Below are positions 11,501-26,500 of a stretch of 64,000 nt of DNA, one piece after another. The translations under genes and the position numbers were made by a program. The DNA is from Verrucomicrobiaceae bacterium (lineage in GTDB: Bacteria; Verrucomicrobiota; Verrucomicrobiia; Verrucomicrobiales; Verrucomicrobiaceae). The stretch is taken from NCBI GenBank assembly GCA_016795365.1, contig JAEUHN010000004.1, forward strand, positions 124,001 to 188,000, written 5' to 3'. Below the pieces are notes generated by a model. That model ran no database searches. It was not told the origin of the DNA and was given only the letters and a program-made list of their open reading frames with translations. Positions within the stretch are counted from its first letter, which is position 1. Each line of letters begins with the position of its first letter.

Positions 11501-14500
11501 CCGGGAGAGTGAAGTTGAAGGAACGCGTGCTACCCGACAAGGCTGTAGTGTAGGTGCCACTCGTGATGATTGTGCCCAGCGTATGTGTAGCGGTGGGCGC
11601 ATTCGAATAGGTCGTGACGTAGAACGAACCATTGTAGAGATAGACAGCTGCGTAGTTTGGATCGGCCGTGGTCGGATCTGGACCATGGTTGATCATGAAC
11701 CAGAGACCCTGAGTAGCATTGGTTCCAACATCCACGGCCAGCGACACTGCCATGCTACCAGTCGCAAGATTGTTCGACAGCGACACTGTCTTCCAGATCC
11801 CACCGTCATTGCCGCCGTCCAAAGCATCAACACTCGAATCCCAGTTCCAGGCCCACACATTGGTCGTGCCGCATCCCGTGACCTTTAGAGGAAACACCCG
11901 CGAAACCACACATCCATTGCTCCCCGTGGCGGTGACAACGACACGGAAGGCACCAATGTCAGTCGTCGTGCCCGTGATGACACCGCTGCTGCTGTTCAAC
12001 GTGAGACCAGTGGGCAATCCCGTAGCAGTCCACGTGTAAGTGCCAAATGCTGGAGTCATGCTGAAAGCCGTGCCGGAATTGTAGGCAACGCCTGCAACGC
12101 CATCAGGTAGAGTCAATGCCGCGATCGTCGGGCATGCCAGGAACCCGAAGTCGATGGTATTCTCTGCATTGGTGGTGCCGGTGTTTCCAGGCTCGCCGCC
12201 CGCAGTCAGGGTGATCACCGGACTAAGTGCCGCTGCTCCCTGCGTGGATTGAATGCCATTGCTGTCATTGTCGATTCCCGTGTCGGTGTTCGCCGAGACC
12301 GTGGCCAGCGGATAGGTGGTATTGGGTGTCACCTTAACTTTGTAAGTGCCAGCTGCATAGACAAGGAAGCCATAGAGGCCGCTCGCGTTCGTCGTCGTCG
12401 TGACGGCAGGAGAGAATGAGACGCCGGAACCATTGAGCAGTTCCACCGTCAGACCAGCGATGCCCAGTTCGCCACCATCTTTGATTCCATTGGCATTCGC
12501 ATCGTTCCACACACAGTTCCCCACCGTGAAGCCGGAGAAGAGACCGAAGTCCACGGTCATGTTGGTGTTGGCATCCACGTCACCATCAGTTGTCGATTCG
12601 GCACCTGCCGCCAGGTTGATGACGGGGCTAAACAACGCTGTTCCTGGACCGCCTGGCTGAGAACCATCGTTGTTGCTGTCCACATTGTTGTCAGTGGTTG
12701 CAGGCGTTCCACTTGTCTTGGGATAGCTCGAAGGCGGTGTGACTTTGATAAAGTAGTTACCAACTGCCAGGCCGCTGAAAACATACGCTCCTGCAACCGA
12801 GGTGGTGAAGTTGCTTCCCACTTGAAGGTCGTCGGCTGTGTTCACCGCATTGTCGGCTCCTGGATTGAACAACTGGACGGTGACTCCACCGATGCCCACC
12901 TCAGATGCATCTTTGACACCGTTGTTGTTCAGGTCAGCCCATACCAGATTCCCAAGTGCCATCGACGACGAGATCGTCACGCTATAGGGCTGCGAGCTAG
13001 TGCAACCATTGGCTGCGGTCGCTGTGATGGTGAAGCCAAAGGTGCCCGCTGCCGATGGCGAACCTGAGATGGCACCAGAACTAGCATTCAAAGAGAGGCC
13101 GGTGGGCATTGCACCGCCGGTGACAGCATAGCTGTAGGGCGAAACCCCACCGCTTGCAGACACCGTCTGACTGTAGCTCAGCCCCACGACTCCGTTGGTC
13201 AGCGTCGTCGGTGTCCATGCAAAGGTAGGGCAACTGACTGTCACAACATAGTCCTCTATTTCGCCCGTAGCACCACTGCTCGTCGGCGTAGTCGCCGCAT
13301 TGTCGGTCAAGCGGAAGCGAACACCACGCTGAGCGCCTGCGCTTGAGGTTGCAGGCACCGTAAAGGTGACATTGATCGTCTGTTGAGAGGCGTTTGCTGT
13401 CGTCACCGCGTTATAAATGCGCTCGCCGCCAGAGCCGACATCCGTGTTGTTGAAGGTGCCGTCGTTATTGAGATCGATCCACGCTTGAAGGTATTTGCCA
13501 GCGGTGTTGTTGTTGAAGACGGAGACGGGAATCGTCACGCTCGCGCCTTGAGTAATGGTTGAAGGCATCGTGACGCCGTCTTCGTCCGCGCCGTCAGCAG
13601 TGGCTCCCGCGTCTGGGGTAACAGTGGTTTCCGCATCGACGGTAGCACCGAGACGAAGGTTGGCGTTCATCGTGCTGCTAGTCGTGGTGGTGAGGGCACC
13701 ACTGCCATTCCAGTCTCCCAAATCGATCATCGGGTTGATCGACACAACGTAGTCTTCGACTTCACCAGTCCCACTCGCACCGGTTGGGCCTGGCAAGGTT
13801 GTCGATGTAATGCGGAAGCGTGCACCAATGGTTGAGAACGAGGCACCTGATGGCACCGCGATCGTGAATGACTGATTGCCGCTGGTGCCGGTGGCGTAGC
13901 TGATATTGCTTATCATCTGCTCGCCCGAGTCGGTGAGCACGCCATTGTTGTTCCAGTCAAACCACGCATTGAGATAAGCAGCTGCACCGCTAGTGTTGTT
14001 GACGCTGACAGTGATCGAGTAGCTGGACCCTCGTGTCATCGTTGAGGGAAGCGAGACACCATCCTCATCGTCCGTGCCGTTGTTATCATCACCGGTAGCT
14101 GTGCTATCCTTGATTGAGGCGATCTCACCATCAGGGGCATTGCCGCCGAGTTTCAAGGTGGTGTTGGTGAGGCTGCTAGCATCGGCGAAGCTCGTGTAGT
14201 CACCGTAGTCGATGTTCGATCCGCTCACGGTGGCGAGGTAATCTTCTACTTCACCGTTGCCGCTATAGTCGGTAGGGCCGGGACTGCTGGTCGAAGTGAG
14301 GCGGAAGCGCGCGCCATGAGTTCCAAGCGAAGCTGTAGCAGGCACGGTGAAGGTGTAGCTGAGGTTCGAGTTGCTGGTGCCGTTTGCGACGCTGACGTTG
14401 GTGATGACTTGCTCGCCCGCCCCGAGCACGCCGTTGTTGTCCCAATCGATCCAGCCATTGAGGTAAGCCGCCGCGCCACTGGAGTTGGTGACATTGACCG

Positions 14501-17500
14501 TGACTGAGCCGCTGCCAGACTGTGGAAGCGTTCCAAAGGTAACACCATCCTCGTCATCAGTGCCGTTGGTGTCGTCACCATTGGCAGTCGCATTGGCAAG
14601 GCCGACAGCATCGACATCACCGCCGTTGGCACCCATTTTGATGGTGGTGAGGGCTGTCGATGATGCATCTGGGAAACCAATGTAATCGCCGAAGTCAGAG
14701 GCATCGGTGCAGACGCTGGATCCACCCGTCCACAATGGCAGGTGAACTTCGATGGTGCCATTGTAGTCCTTGACCGCGATGGAACCCTCGACTGCGCCAC
14801 CGCTTGCCGTGAGCGAGGCGAGCGGTGCAAGTGTGCTGCCATACACGCTCTTCTGGTAAGACAGCGTTGTGGCTTGAGGGAAGTTCCACAGAATCTTGGA
14901 ACGCCACGTCGTGCTGATCAGGTTACCCAGCATATTGCCCGAAGCGGAGTAGTTGATGCTGGTGCCGGTGAGGTTGATGATAATCGACGAAGGAGTCTTG
15001 CCGTTGAGATTAAGGTCGAGTGACTGCACGTTGCCATTGTTGAGCAAGGTGTTGCCATCCAGGCTGAACACGGCGGCGGTGCCATTGGCGACGCCACTAC
15101 CAACGGTGAGGACGGTGGCGGCTGGTGAAGTTGGTATAGTGACAGTAGAGTTTGCTGGCATCGCGGCATACGTCGTAGACTCCGAGGTGATGCCGTTGAA
15201 GATGGTGGCGAAATCAAAGGCTGGAGTAGTGACCAGCGACCCGCCACCGTTGTAGTTGACGACGCGACCATTGAGCACGGCGGAACTCGGTGCCCAGAGA
15301 CTGCCATACTGAAGATTGATGGAACCGCCGTTCACCACATTGGTTTGCACGGCGAGGTTGATGTCTGTGGTCGCTGTTGATCCCGATCTGATGGCAGCGC
15401 TGAAGGCCGTGGTGCCGGTGATGTTCTTGGTGACGATTCGGCCCTCGATGTCCGAGGGAGTGGCGAGATTGTTGCTGGTGATGGAGTTCCAGATCGCCAG
15501 CTGCGACTGGCAGTTCGATGCGATGCTAACGATGTGATCCTCAACTTCACCGACACCGAGGCCAAGGCCCGTGGACGTGGTGCCTGAAGTTGCGTTCAAG
15601 CGCACACGCACAGGCAAAGTGCCGCGTGCCGTCGAGGGAACAGTGACGGTGACCGTCTTGACGACGCTAGCCGAGCCCGCGGCAACAGCAACGTTCGTAG
15701 CCACTTGTTCTCCGGCATCGGTGAGAACGCCGTTCTCATTCCAGTCGATCCACACATTCAAGTAAGCCGCAGGCGTGCTCGTGCAGGTGACGCTGATGGT
15801 TGCGGAAGCTCCTGGGGTGAAGGTGCTGAACGTCACGCCATCTTCGTCGTCGGTGTTATTTAAGTCATCGCCCGTGGCTCCGCCGTCCTTGCTGGCAGCG
15901 AGTTCCGCATCGACAGCTACACCGATCTTGGTGGTGGTGGACAAGGTGCTCCACGCCTCGGCAAAATTGGTGTAGTCTCCAAAGTCTAAGGTGGGCGTGC
16001 TGGCAGTGATTGCATAGTCCTCGACTTCACCACGCGCGGTGGAAGCTCCGCTAAAGACCGACGTAGTGGCACCTTCGGCCACGCGGAACCTCATATACTT
16101 GGTGCCTGCGGTGGTGCCGACGGGTGGACTAAAGGTGACGGTGACAGTGTTCGTTCCAGCGACCAGCGAGGCGGGCGAGACCGTGAGCACCTCGTTAGTG
16201 CCAGTGACAACATTGTCGCCATTCCAGTCGGCCCAGGCAGCGATGGTGGCTGCGGTCGCCGTGCCGCCAAGTATCACAGGGAACGTGAACTTGGTGACAC
16301 CACCAATGCCGACCGCAGGCAGCACAAGATCCTCATCGTTGAGCTCCGTGGTGTTATCGGCGGTCGCTGTGCCGGTGGTCGGATTGGCACTTTCTGTATC
16401 GGTGGCAGTGGTGCCAATACGGATGTCAGTCGAACCATATTGGGATGCGGAGGCGAAGGAGGGATAGTCACCGAAGTCCGTCAATGCGGGGCGCAAGCCG
16501 ATGTCGATGGTATTTTCCGTGTTAGTAGTGCCGGCAGTGCCAGGTTCAAGCCCGGCACCCAGCGTAAAGGCAAAGGTGGTAACCGCAGTGCCTACGCCGC
16601 CAGCCTGAGTGCCATCGTTGTTGTTGTCGGTGCCGTTGTCAGTGCCGACGGTGCTGCTCACGAGCGGATCAGTTCCACTTGGCGTGACCTTGATCTTGTA
16701 AGTGCCGGGCGCATAAACGAGGAATCCGTAGTTTCCAGTGCCGTTGGTGGTGGTCGTAACAGCAGGTGAGAACGATGCTCCAGCGCTGTTGAGCAACTCG
16801 ACGGTGAGACCCGCAATGCCGTTGTCGCCCACGTCCTTAACGCCATTGTTGTTCACGTCTTCGAAGACGGTGTCACCGACCGTAAATCCGGTGAACAAAC
16901 CGAAGTCCACCGTCATATTGGTGTTCGCATTCGTATCGCCGTCGGTGATCGACTCCGCGCCTGCAAGAAGGTTAATGATCGGAGAAAACAACGCGGTAGT
17001 CGGACCACCTGGCTGCGAGCCGTCGTTGTTGTTGTCGGTGTTGTTGTCTGTAGTAGCCGGTGTGCCACCGGTGATAGGATAGCCTGGTGGCGGGGTGACT
17101 TTGACGAAGTAGTTGCCTGGGCTCAGCGACGTGAAGCTGTAAGAGCCGACAGTGCCGCTCGTCGCGGTGGTCGTGGTGGCAATCAGCACGTCACCTGCGT
17201 CGCCGACCACTCCATTGACTGGATCGTAGAGCTGCACGGTGACGCCGCCGATACCGGCTTCCGCGCCGTCTTTGATGCCGTTGTTGTTCGTGTCCCCCCA
17301 AACGAGGTTACCGAGCGAAAGATTGGAAGCGGCATTGATCGTCACGACATAATCTTCGACCTCGCCAGTGGCACCGCTGCTCGTCGGTGTAGTGCTGACG
17401 TTGTCCGTGAGACGGAAACGCGCACCGCGCTGGGTCCCGACACTGGCGCCGGCAGGCACAGTGAAGGTGATGTTCACCGTTTGAAGCGATGCGCTGGCCG

Positions 17501-20500
17501 TCGTCACCGCATTGTAGATGCGCTCGCCACCGGAGCTGACGTCGGTGTTGTTGAAGGTGCCGTCGTTGTTAAAGTCAATCCAAGCCTGAAGATACTTGCC
17601 TGTGGTGTTGTTGTTGAACACGCTGACAGGAATGGTGACGCTGGAGCCTTGGGCTATCGTGGCGGGCATTGTCACCCCGTCTTCATCATCAGTGCTACCT
17701 GTGTCTGTGGTATCATCAGCATCGGCTGAGGCATTGGCTGTGACACTCGCTTCTGCATCCACGGCAGCTCCCAGACGGAGATTGGTGTTCATTATTGAGG
17801 ACGTCGTCGTGGTCAGAGCTCCACTACCGTTCCAGTCGCCGAAGTCGAGAGTCGCCGCGCTGACGGTGACAGTATAGTCTTCAACCTCACCTTTCAGGGT
17901 TGAAGCACCACTGAAAATCGGAGCTGTGGCACCTTCGGTGATGCGAATACGCAGATACTTCGTTCCCAACGTTGTTCCCGATGGGGGCGTGAGCGAAAAG
18001 GTCACATTGTTCGTGCCAGCCGTGGCAGCTGTCTGTGCTGTCAGAGTTTCGTTTGTGTCGAGCACGTCGCCGTCGCCGTTCCAATCGACGAACACGTTGA
18101 TGCGTGAGGTGCTGCCGCTGAGGTTCGCCAGCACGGGAATGGTCACTGGAATCACTAGGCTGGTGGCCGTTCCAACCGTGAAAGTCGGCATCGTCAGGTC
18201 CTCATCGTTGGTGCCAGTCGTGTCATCAAGGTTGGCCGCTGAAGTCGCAAAGTCCCCTTCCGTGTCGGTGGCGTTGGTGCCAATGCGGACGTCCACACTG
18301 GCCGCCTGTGAAGCCGAACTGTCAATGGCGAAGAAGTGGTCGCCAAAGTCATAGTTGCACTGCTCGGTGATGATCGGGGTGAAGCCCATCGGATGCACAT
18401 CAATGCCAAGGTAGCTTGCTGCCGCCATGTTCATTGCCGTCGCCTTGCCAGACGCATCATAGGTGGGCGCGGCAGTCATGTCCGTAGCGGTGAGCCACAT
18501 GCCGCAGTTGCCAAAAAACTGAAGCCCGCGCCAGTCAGCATCCAACCCCCATGAGGTTGACCACTGAGCGCGATCATTGATTCTTGTGCAATCCAGTGTC
18601 AGGCGGAAACGAACCGTCCTGGCAGTCGTGTCCTCGGTGACAGCAAGCAACTTTACGTCGCTAGCGTTGGCTCCACCCGGAGCGGTGGAGACCATCAAGT
18701 AGGCTGGTGACGACCAGCTGCTGCCATGCTGGAGGCTGTTCTCCACGTAAACAGTAGCCTTGGGTGCAGCCCGGTTGAATGCATCAATGTAAACCATGGC
18801 GTAGCGTTGCACCGGCGTCTGCAAGGGCAGAGGGCCGGTGTTAATCATGAACCAGATGCCGTCGGCGCGAACACCAGTGGCGGTCTTCTGCAAGACCGTG
18901 CAGTCCATGTTGAAGAGCTTGGTGCTGTGATTGTAAGTGACATCGACATTCTTGTAGCTTCCGATGTCGTTGTTGTTGTCCCAGTAGATGGGGGAATTCG
19001 TTTGCGCGGGTGTGATCTCGGCTGCGGGATCAAACCACATGTCTGCGTTCGCGTCCGCCAGACGGAAGTGATTGCAGTTGGTCTGCGCGGTGAACGTCAT
19101 GACGTAGTCTTCGACTTCACCCACCCCTGCGGCACCTGTCGCCCCTGGGTTCTGCACGCTCGTCAGACGAACACGCACACCGCGATTGGCACCCACGCTC
19201 GCCGTCGCTGGCACGAGAAACTGGAGCCGGTAGTATTGATAGAGATTGCTGCCGGAGTTATAGCCAGCAGGATCGTAGTCCGTCGTGCCTGTGGGCACAG
19301 TCACGTTCGTCGCGACCTGCTCGCCCGCATCGAACGCGCCACTGTTGTCGAAATCCACCCAGGCATTCATGTAGGCCGCGCTGCCGGTGAGATTGGTGGC
19401 CTTCACCGAAAGCTGAGCGTAGGAGCCCACCGGCACCGAAGGTGCGAACCACACACCATCTTCATCCGCGCCATCGGCGGTGGCGGTGGCGTTTGGAGCG
19501 ACGCTTGCTTCCGAGTCCACCGTGGCACCGATGCGCAGACTGGAGTTCACCGTGCTGGAGGTCGTCGTTGTGGCCGCACCCGTGGTGTTCGTAGCGTGCG
19601 CCCAGTCGCCGTAATCCACAGGGCCGGTCACTGAGATGGCGTAGTCCTCGACTTCGCCCGCCAGCGTGCTGGCACCCGTGACGCTCGGTGCCAGTGAGGT
19701 CGAGAAGTCCTGCACGCGCAGGCGAATGTAGCGCGTGCCGCTGATGCCAGTTGGCGGTGCGAGCGGCAAGGTGACGGTGTTTGCTCCCGCTGTGGTCAAT
19801 GTGTTGTTGGTCACGATTGCCTCTCCGGCATCCAGGAAGTCACCATCGGCATTCCAGTCGGCCCAGGCGCTGAAGCGCGCCGACGTGATCGCAGCGTTGC
19901 GTGTGACGGTGATATTCTGATTGGTCGTCACGCCAGCCACGATGCTCGTAGGGATTGGCGCGTCCTCGTCATCGGTGCCCGCGAGGTCGTCGGCAGTGGC
20001 GGTGGCGGTCGAGGGATCAGCAGCCTCAACGTCAGTAGCGTTCGTGCCAATGAACAGGTTGGTGCTGGCCGTGTTGGACGCCGAGGCATAGCCTGTGCCG
20101 TTGTAGTCACCGAAGTCGGTCATCGCCACCGAGCATGTGCCACCCAGCATGACGTTATCGATCCATGTGTGATCGGTTCCCCAGTAGGCTACCTCCAGCA
20201 GGAACGTCTTGCCACTCAGGCCACTTCCCGATGGAAGGGCTGCGCCGTTCACGAAGGGTAGGTCGAGACTTGTCCAGGACGCGTGATAGTTCGCACCGGT
20301 ATTGGTCCATGCTGTCCGGTAGGCCGAACCGTCATACCAAGTGAGAAAGAAGCGCACATTGCCATTGCCGCCGCCAGGACATACGTCGGCCAGCGCATTG
20401 CCGATCGTGCCTGACGCGCCCGCCGCAAAAGTGATCGTCGTGTAAAGCGTCTTGGTAATCGGGGTGAGGCCGGTGCGCGCTGTTTCCAGTGCGGTGTTGT

Positions 20501-23500
20501 AAGTGGTGGGCAGCCCATAGACCTCCAGGTATCCGGTTCCCGTGCGCATGGGCGGCAGGTAGGTTGTGCCTGTGATCCTTGTAATGGTGGTCAGCCCGTT
20601 GGCATTCGCCGCCGGCAGCAACTGGGACGTGCTGGTAATACAACTGCTCTTCACCACCGGATTCATCGGCGTGGTGCTGGACTCCGTGGTGAACTCTAGA
20701 AGCGTGGTCGGGTTTGGAACTGCGCGCAGACCGATGTCGATGGTGTTCTCAGTGTTCGTGGTGCCCCCCGTGCCAGGCTCGCCATTCGCGGTGATCGTAA
20801 AATCCGGGCTGTAGATCACGGTCCCGGGCGCCCCCGTCTGATCACCGTTGTTGTCATTGTCGATGCCATCGTCGGAGACACTGACTGGTCCGCTCGAATA
20901 GGGATAACCGCTCGGCGGGGTGGTGATCTCAATGTAGTAGCCGGCTCCAGGTGCGGCGGTGAAGGAATAAAGACCACCACCAGCAGTGGTGGTGGTGCCT
21001 TTAAGCGTCGTGCTTTGATAGAGCTTCACCGTGACTCCGTCGATGCCGGACTCGCCCGTGTCCTTCACACCGTTTTGGTTCACATCATTCCAGACAAGAT
21101 TACCCACCGTGGTGCTCGCACTCGCATTCACCGTCATCACATAGTCCTCAATCTCCCCGGTGCCAGAGACGGCGGTGGGAGTTGTATTGTTGAGATTCGA
21201 AAGACGAACACGGAGGCCCCGCCCCGTGCCAATACTCGCGGCAGCCGGGACAGTGAAGGTAATGTTTTGAGCCGTGGTGACCGTCGTCCCAGTAGCGATG
21301 GTGCGCACGGCTTCCAAACGTTCCCCTCCATTCGTTCCACTGAGGACAGTGTCGTTAAAGACGCCATCGTTATTGAAGTCGATCCACGCGTGCAGGAAGG
21401 CGTTGCTTCCCGTGGTATTGTTCACATAGGCGCTGATGGTCGCGCTGGTGCCTGGCGTCAGTGAGGCTGGTAAGTTCACACCGTCCTCGTCGTCCAGACT
21501 GCCTGTCTGGGTCACGTCATCGGTATCAGCTGCGGAATTGGGAAGCACAGAAGTCTCTGCGTCCACGGTGCCGCCGATTCTGAGCAGACTGTTCATCGTG
21601 CTGCTGGCCACCGTGGTGGCTGCACCACTGCCATTCCAATCCCCGAAATCCTGAGGGCAAAGCTCCGCAGGGAATGAAATGGACGGATTGGAATCAAGGA
21701 AGACTTCCTCACTGCGCCAGTATCCCCAGGGGCCGCTGATGAGCTGACCGGAAGCGTCATATGTGGGAGCTGCCGTCATGGCGGTGGAGTGGATCCAAAT
21801 ACCCACGGTGTTGGTGAACTGCACGCCGCTCCAGGTGCCGGCACTGACGCCGTAAGAACTCCAATTGGCAGCGTTGTTAATGCGGGCGCAGTTGAGAACG
21901 AGTTGGAAGCGAGTCGTCGAAGCAGTTTTGGTGACCGTCTTGCTCACCACGTCGGCGGCATTCGGACCACCGGTTGCCGTGCTGACCATGATTTGACGGT
22001 TGTAAAACGTGTTGCTGCTTTGCGCCGGATCATACTTGTAAACCGTGACCACCGGGTTCGCCGCATTCCAGCCGTCCATGTAGATGAGAGCCAGACCATT
22101 AGACGCCGTCGGCATCGGACCATCGTTAACTGCAAAGTAGAGACCGTTGATCTCATTACCACGGTTTTTGGCCACTGTGACGTCCACCGTCAGTTGCTGG
22201 GTAACGCGATCATATTTCATATCCATGTTGTCAAACCAGCCCTTGGCCGACTCACCTGGATCAAGTCGCCAGTTCTCGTTGATCGTATCAACACCAAACC
22301 AGTAGTCAGTGCCCACATAGGTATTGGAAGGGGTTGTTTCACCGCCATCAACAAAGTCGCCGTCTCGATTGAGGTCCTTGAGCGCGAAATGGTAACACGA
22401 ATTGTATGGGGCCGCCTGAATGATCACAGTCCCGTCTTCGACTTCACCTGTCGTCGTCGAAACGGTAGTTCCCGTGGCACCAGGACTGGCGACAGAAGTC
22501 AGTCTCACGCGCACACCACGTGTCCCCACCAGGGCACCCGCAGGCACGGCGAAATTGATCGGCTGGTCGAAATAGGTGGTGCCGTTGGCGATGCTGATAT
22601 TCGTCGCGACCTGCTCGCCCGAATCAGTCAGCACCCCATTGCCATTGAAATCCACCCACACGTTCAGGTAGCCGGCAGCGCCGGAGGTGTTGTTGACGTT
22701 GACGATCAACTGCGCACTCGCCTGCCCCTGATAGATCAGTCCAGAGTAGATACCATCTTCGTCATCGTTGTTGTTGTTGTCGTCCCCAGTAGCCGTCGCA
22801 TTGGTCGTGGCCGAAGCTTCGGCATCAACGAGCTGCCCAATGGTCAGCGCCGGATTGGTCAAAGTGGCGGCGTCAGCAAAACTGGCGAAGTCTCCATGGT
22901 CATAGCCTCTCGCTTGAAGCGTCACCGTGTAGTCCTCGATTTCACCGAAGTCAGAACCACTGCCTGTAGGCAATGGGGGATCCTGATAGAAGGTGGTGAT
23001 TCTCACTCGGGCACCGAGGGGAACTCCAGTGACTGCACCCGTCGGCACAGCCGTATAAGGCAAGAATTTCTGCGTCCATTCACTAGTCTCGACTGATGAC
23101 GGAGCGATCCAGTTCATAGTCCCCCACTCCGTCCAAATGGCTTCCGAAGTTTCAAATGTGCCGTTGTTGTTCCAGTCCACCCAGCCCTGGAGATAGGCAG
23201 ACTGTGTAGTGCTGTTGGTGGTGACTACCGGAATGCGGAAGCTGCCACCAGCGCTCATGGTAGGCCACGTGACTCCGTCTTCATCGTCCACGCCGGTGAT
23301 GTCATCGCCTGTTGCCGTCGAGTTTCGACTCGAGGCTGCCTCAGAGTCCACTTGAGCTCCCAATCGCAATCCCAAAGAGGCACTCCAGTAAGGATCACCG
23401 GCTCCCGCACCATTCCAGTCGCCGTAGTCCTTGCCCGGGTTCGTGAAACCGAAGTCGATGGTCATATCACCATTGCGATCAGCACTCGCATCAATGTCTG

Positions 23501-26500
23501 CCATGAAACCATTTTCCTTATCCGTCCCCGACGGACCTGTCGTTGGCTCGGCACCCAAACTCAGGGCGAAGAGTGGAGTCGCGATACCATTGGTCGTCAC
23601 CGCAGCGTCATCGACCCCTTTTTCACTGACGGTGGCGGCATTGTCATCCAGCGCATTCATCGCCACTACCTCAGGATTGAAGAATCCCCCTGACGAAATC
23701 TTGCCATAGAGAGGACCCGTTCCAGAAGACTTCCACCAAGGCGTGGCCGACAAAAAGTTATCCGCATCCACGCGAATGTAGTAATTGCCCGGCAAGAGAC
23801 CTGGGAAGAAGTAGCGCCCGCCTTCCCGGGTAACGCAAAGACCAGCCCAGTTCCATGTGCCCCCAGCGTCCACCCGGAACGCATGGATAAGCACATCATC
23901 AATCCCAGGCTCACCCGCATCGGCTCTGCCGTTGCCATTGGTGTCGCTGTAAACCAAGTTTCCCACCGTGCACGTCTGAGGCGAACAGGCGCGCGTCATC
24001 ATCACATTGTCCACGAGCACGGTATTGTTGGAAGTATTGCCGTTCGATGTGAGATAAAGGCGCAGCACACTGGCGGTGGTGACGGTCGGCGGCATGATGA
24101 ACTGGTAGCGACTGCGCTTCCAGTCCAGGTTCGACCATGGAGAAAGGCTGGTAAAAGCAGTTGGATTTCCAGACTTCGTATCGAAGTGATCCTCCGTCTC
24201 TGCCACCGGATACTCCGTTCCAGTATTGGGATCTACATAGTGAAGCTCAATGCGCACGGTTCTTGTGTGACTCAAGTTTGGACTCGTGGGCTGAGTGTGA
24301 TCAAAGGCACACCAGTCGAACTGCAAGGTGTAGGCCTGCCCCACCGTCACCGTGTTCATCCCAGCTATGGTGGTATTGAGCGCAAAGTCCTGACCAATAC
24401 AGCCCTCGGAAAGATAAATAAACCGGTTCCCATCCGATGCGTGAGTGGCATCGTTAACATATGATCCCGGGTCACGGAACCAGCCCGCTATGTCAGTTGA
24501 TCCCCAGGTGCTGAACGTGTTCACCGAGATAATCGGATCGGACGTGGTATTCGGGAAACGATGAGGAAACGTCAACCCTGTGGGATTGGCAGTCTCGAAA
24601 CTTCCGTTTGTGACCAGATTAGTCTGCAAGCATCTCGAGAATCCGAAATCCTGGGTGAGATCGGCATTGCTGTCGGCCGGTCGGCCTGTGGTTCCATTGT
24701 CCCAGCCAGCATCTTGTCCCAGTTCCTTCGTCGTGGGCTCTGTGCCAGCAGCCAGAGTGAAATTGAGCGTCTTGACGCCGTTGGTCGCTGGAGCCGCATC
24801 GTCGATGCCATTCTCGTCCCACTCATCATCTCGCCCATTGTCCCCACCATTACCTAGGAGCGAGTATTTTCCAAACAGTGGGCGGCCACTGGCAAACTCC
24901 GAGGCAGGGATTCTCAGATAATAGGTGCCCGCCGCCGCCCAGATTTGATAGAGCCCGACCGGATCAGTCGTGGTCACGGCCACCACAACATTCGAAGTAT
25001 TGAGCAACTGCACCTGCACTCCGCCAACGCCTTCCCCGGCATCGAACCTGCCATTGTCGTTGGCATCGGCCCAGACAAGGTTTCCGACGGCCGTGGCACC
25101 GACAACGTTGATGGCGTAGTCTTCGACTTCCCCCACAAGGGCTGACGCTCCGCTAAAGGTCGGCGTTGCAACGGTTTCCGACACTCGAATGCGGAGATAC
25201 TTGGTGCCAGGAGTCGTGCCCGCAGGCGGAGTGAGGCCAAACGTCAGGGTGTTGGTTCCATTTGCCACGGTTTGAACCGCCAGCGTCTCATTGGTATCCG
25301 CCACATCACCATCGCCATTCCAGTCGGCGAAGACAATGGCGCGGGCCGCTGCACCACTCAAAGAAGCAAGTGTGGCTGTAACTGGAACTGACAAGTTAGT
25401 TGCAGTGCCAGCCGTTAGCACAGGCATGGTCAGATCCTCGTCATCTGTGCCAGTGAGGTCGTCTTTATCAGCACCTACATCAGAGGGATCGCTCAGTTCA
25501 GCATCCGTGGCGGCGGTTCCGATCTTCAGAAGGGTGCTGGCAGCCTGCGATGCTGAACTTGTCGAACTGAAGTAATGATCACCATAATCAGAGGTCAAGA
25601 TACCGCAGGATCCACCCAGAATGAGATTGTCCACCGTGATGATATGACTGCTGCTACCGCCCCAAACGTTCGCTTCCAGCAAAAAGGTCTTCCCTGCCAG
25701 TGCGCTGCCCGTAGGAACTGCCGTTCCATTGACAAAGGGAAGGTCAACGCTTGTCCAAGTCACCGGTGCCATCGTTCCAGTATTGGTCCACGCAGTGCGA
25801 TATGCCGTGCCGTCATGCCACGTCAGGAAGAAGCGAACATACTTGGTGCCATTCGCATCGGGGCAAAAGTCTGCATAGGCGTTGCCAATGCTCCCAACTG
25901 AACCCGCTGCAAAAGTAAACGTGGAGTAGAGTGTTTTGGTGATCGGAGTCAGACTGGTGCGAGTGGCCTCCAAGGCCGTGTTATAGATCGCGGAGTTCGA
26001 AGTTATATCGATGCCATTTGAACCACTACGAATCGGACCATTCTCGGCCACGGTCGTTATGGTCAGACCATTAGCAGTAGCTTGCAATTGCGATGTGGAC
26101 GTAATGCAGGTGCTCTTCGCTGCTGGGGTCACCGGAATCACCGGGCTGGTGGTCTCGAACCTGTATTCGAGCAAAGCTGTGGGATTGGGAAGAGCTCGGA
26201 ATCCGAAGTCCCAGGTGTTTTCGACGTTGGTGGAGCCCGACGTTCCCGGTTCACCATTGGCCGTGAGATTGAATACCGCCGTCCAGGAAGAAGTCCCTGG
26301 TCCTGCGGGCTGATAACCGTTGGAATCATTGTCCACGCCGTTGTCGGTGTAGTCTGTGGCATTGCCACTCGCCATCGGCAGTCCAGAAGGAGGCGTTACA
26401 ATCTCCAAGGTATAGCCAGTGCCTGGCGGACGGGTGAACGAATAGAAGCCGCCACCGCTCGTAACTGTGCTGCCTACTTTGGTATCTGGCAATGCACCCG

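Noticed and set aside
21789..23096. 435-codon open frame on the plus strand
   Set aside because: It is antisense to GEVED domains of the giant gene and has no signal, domain or coherent composition.
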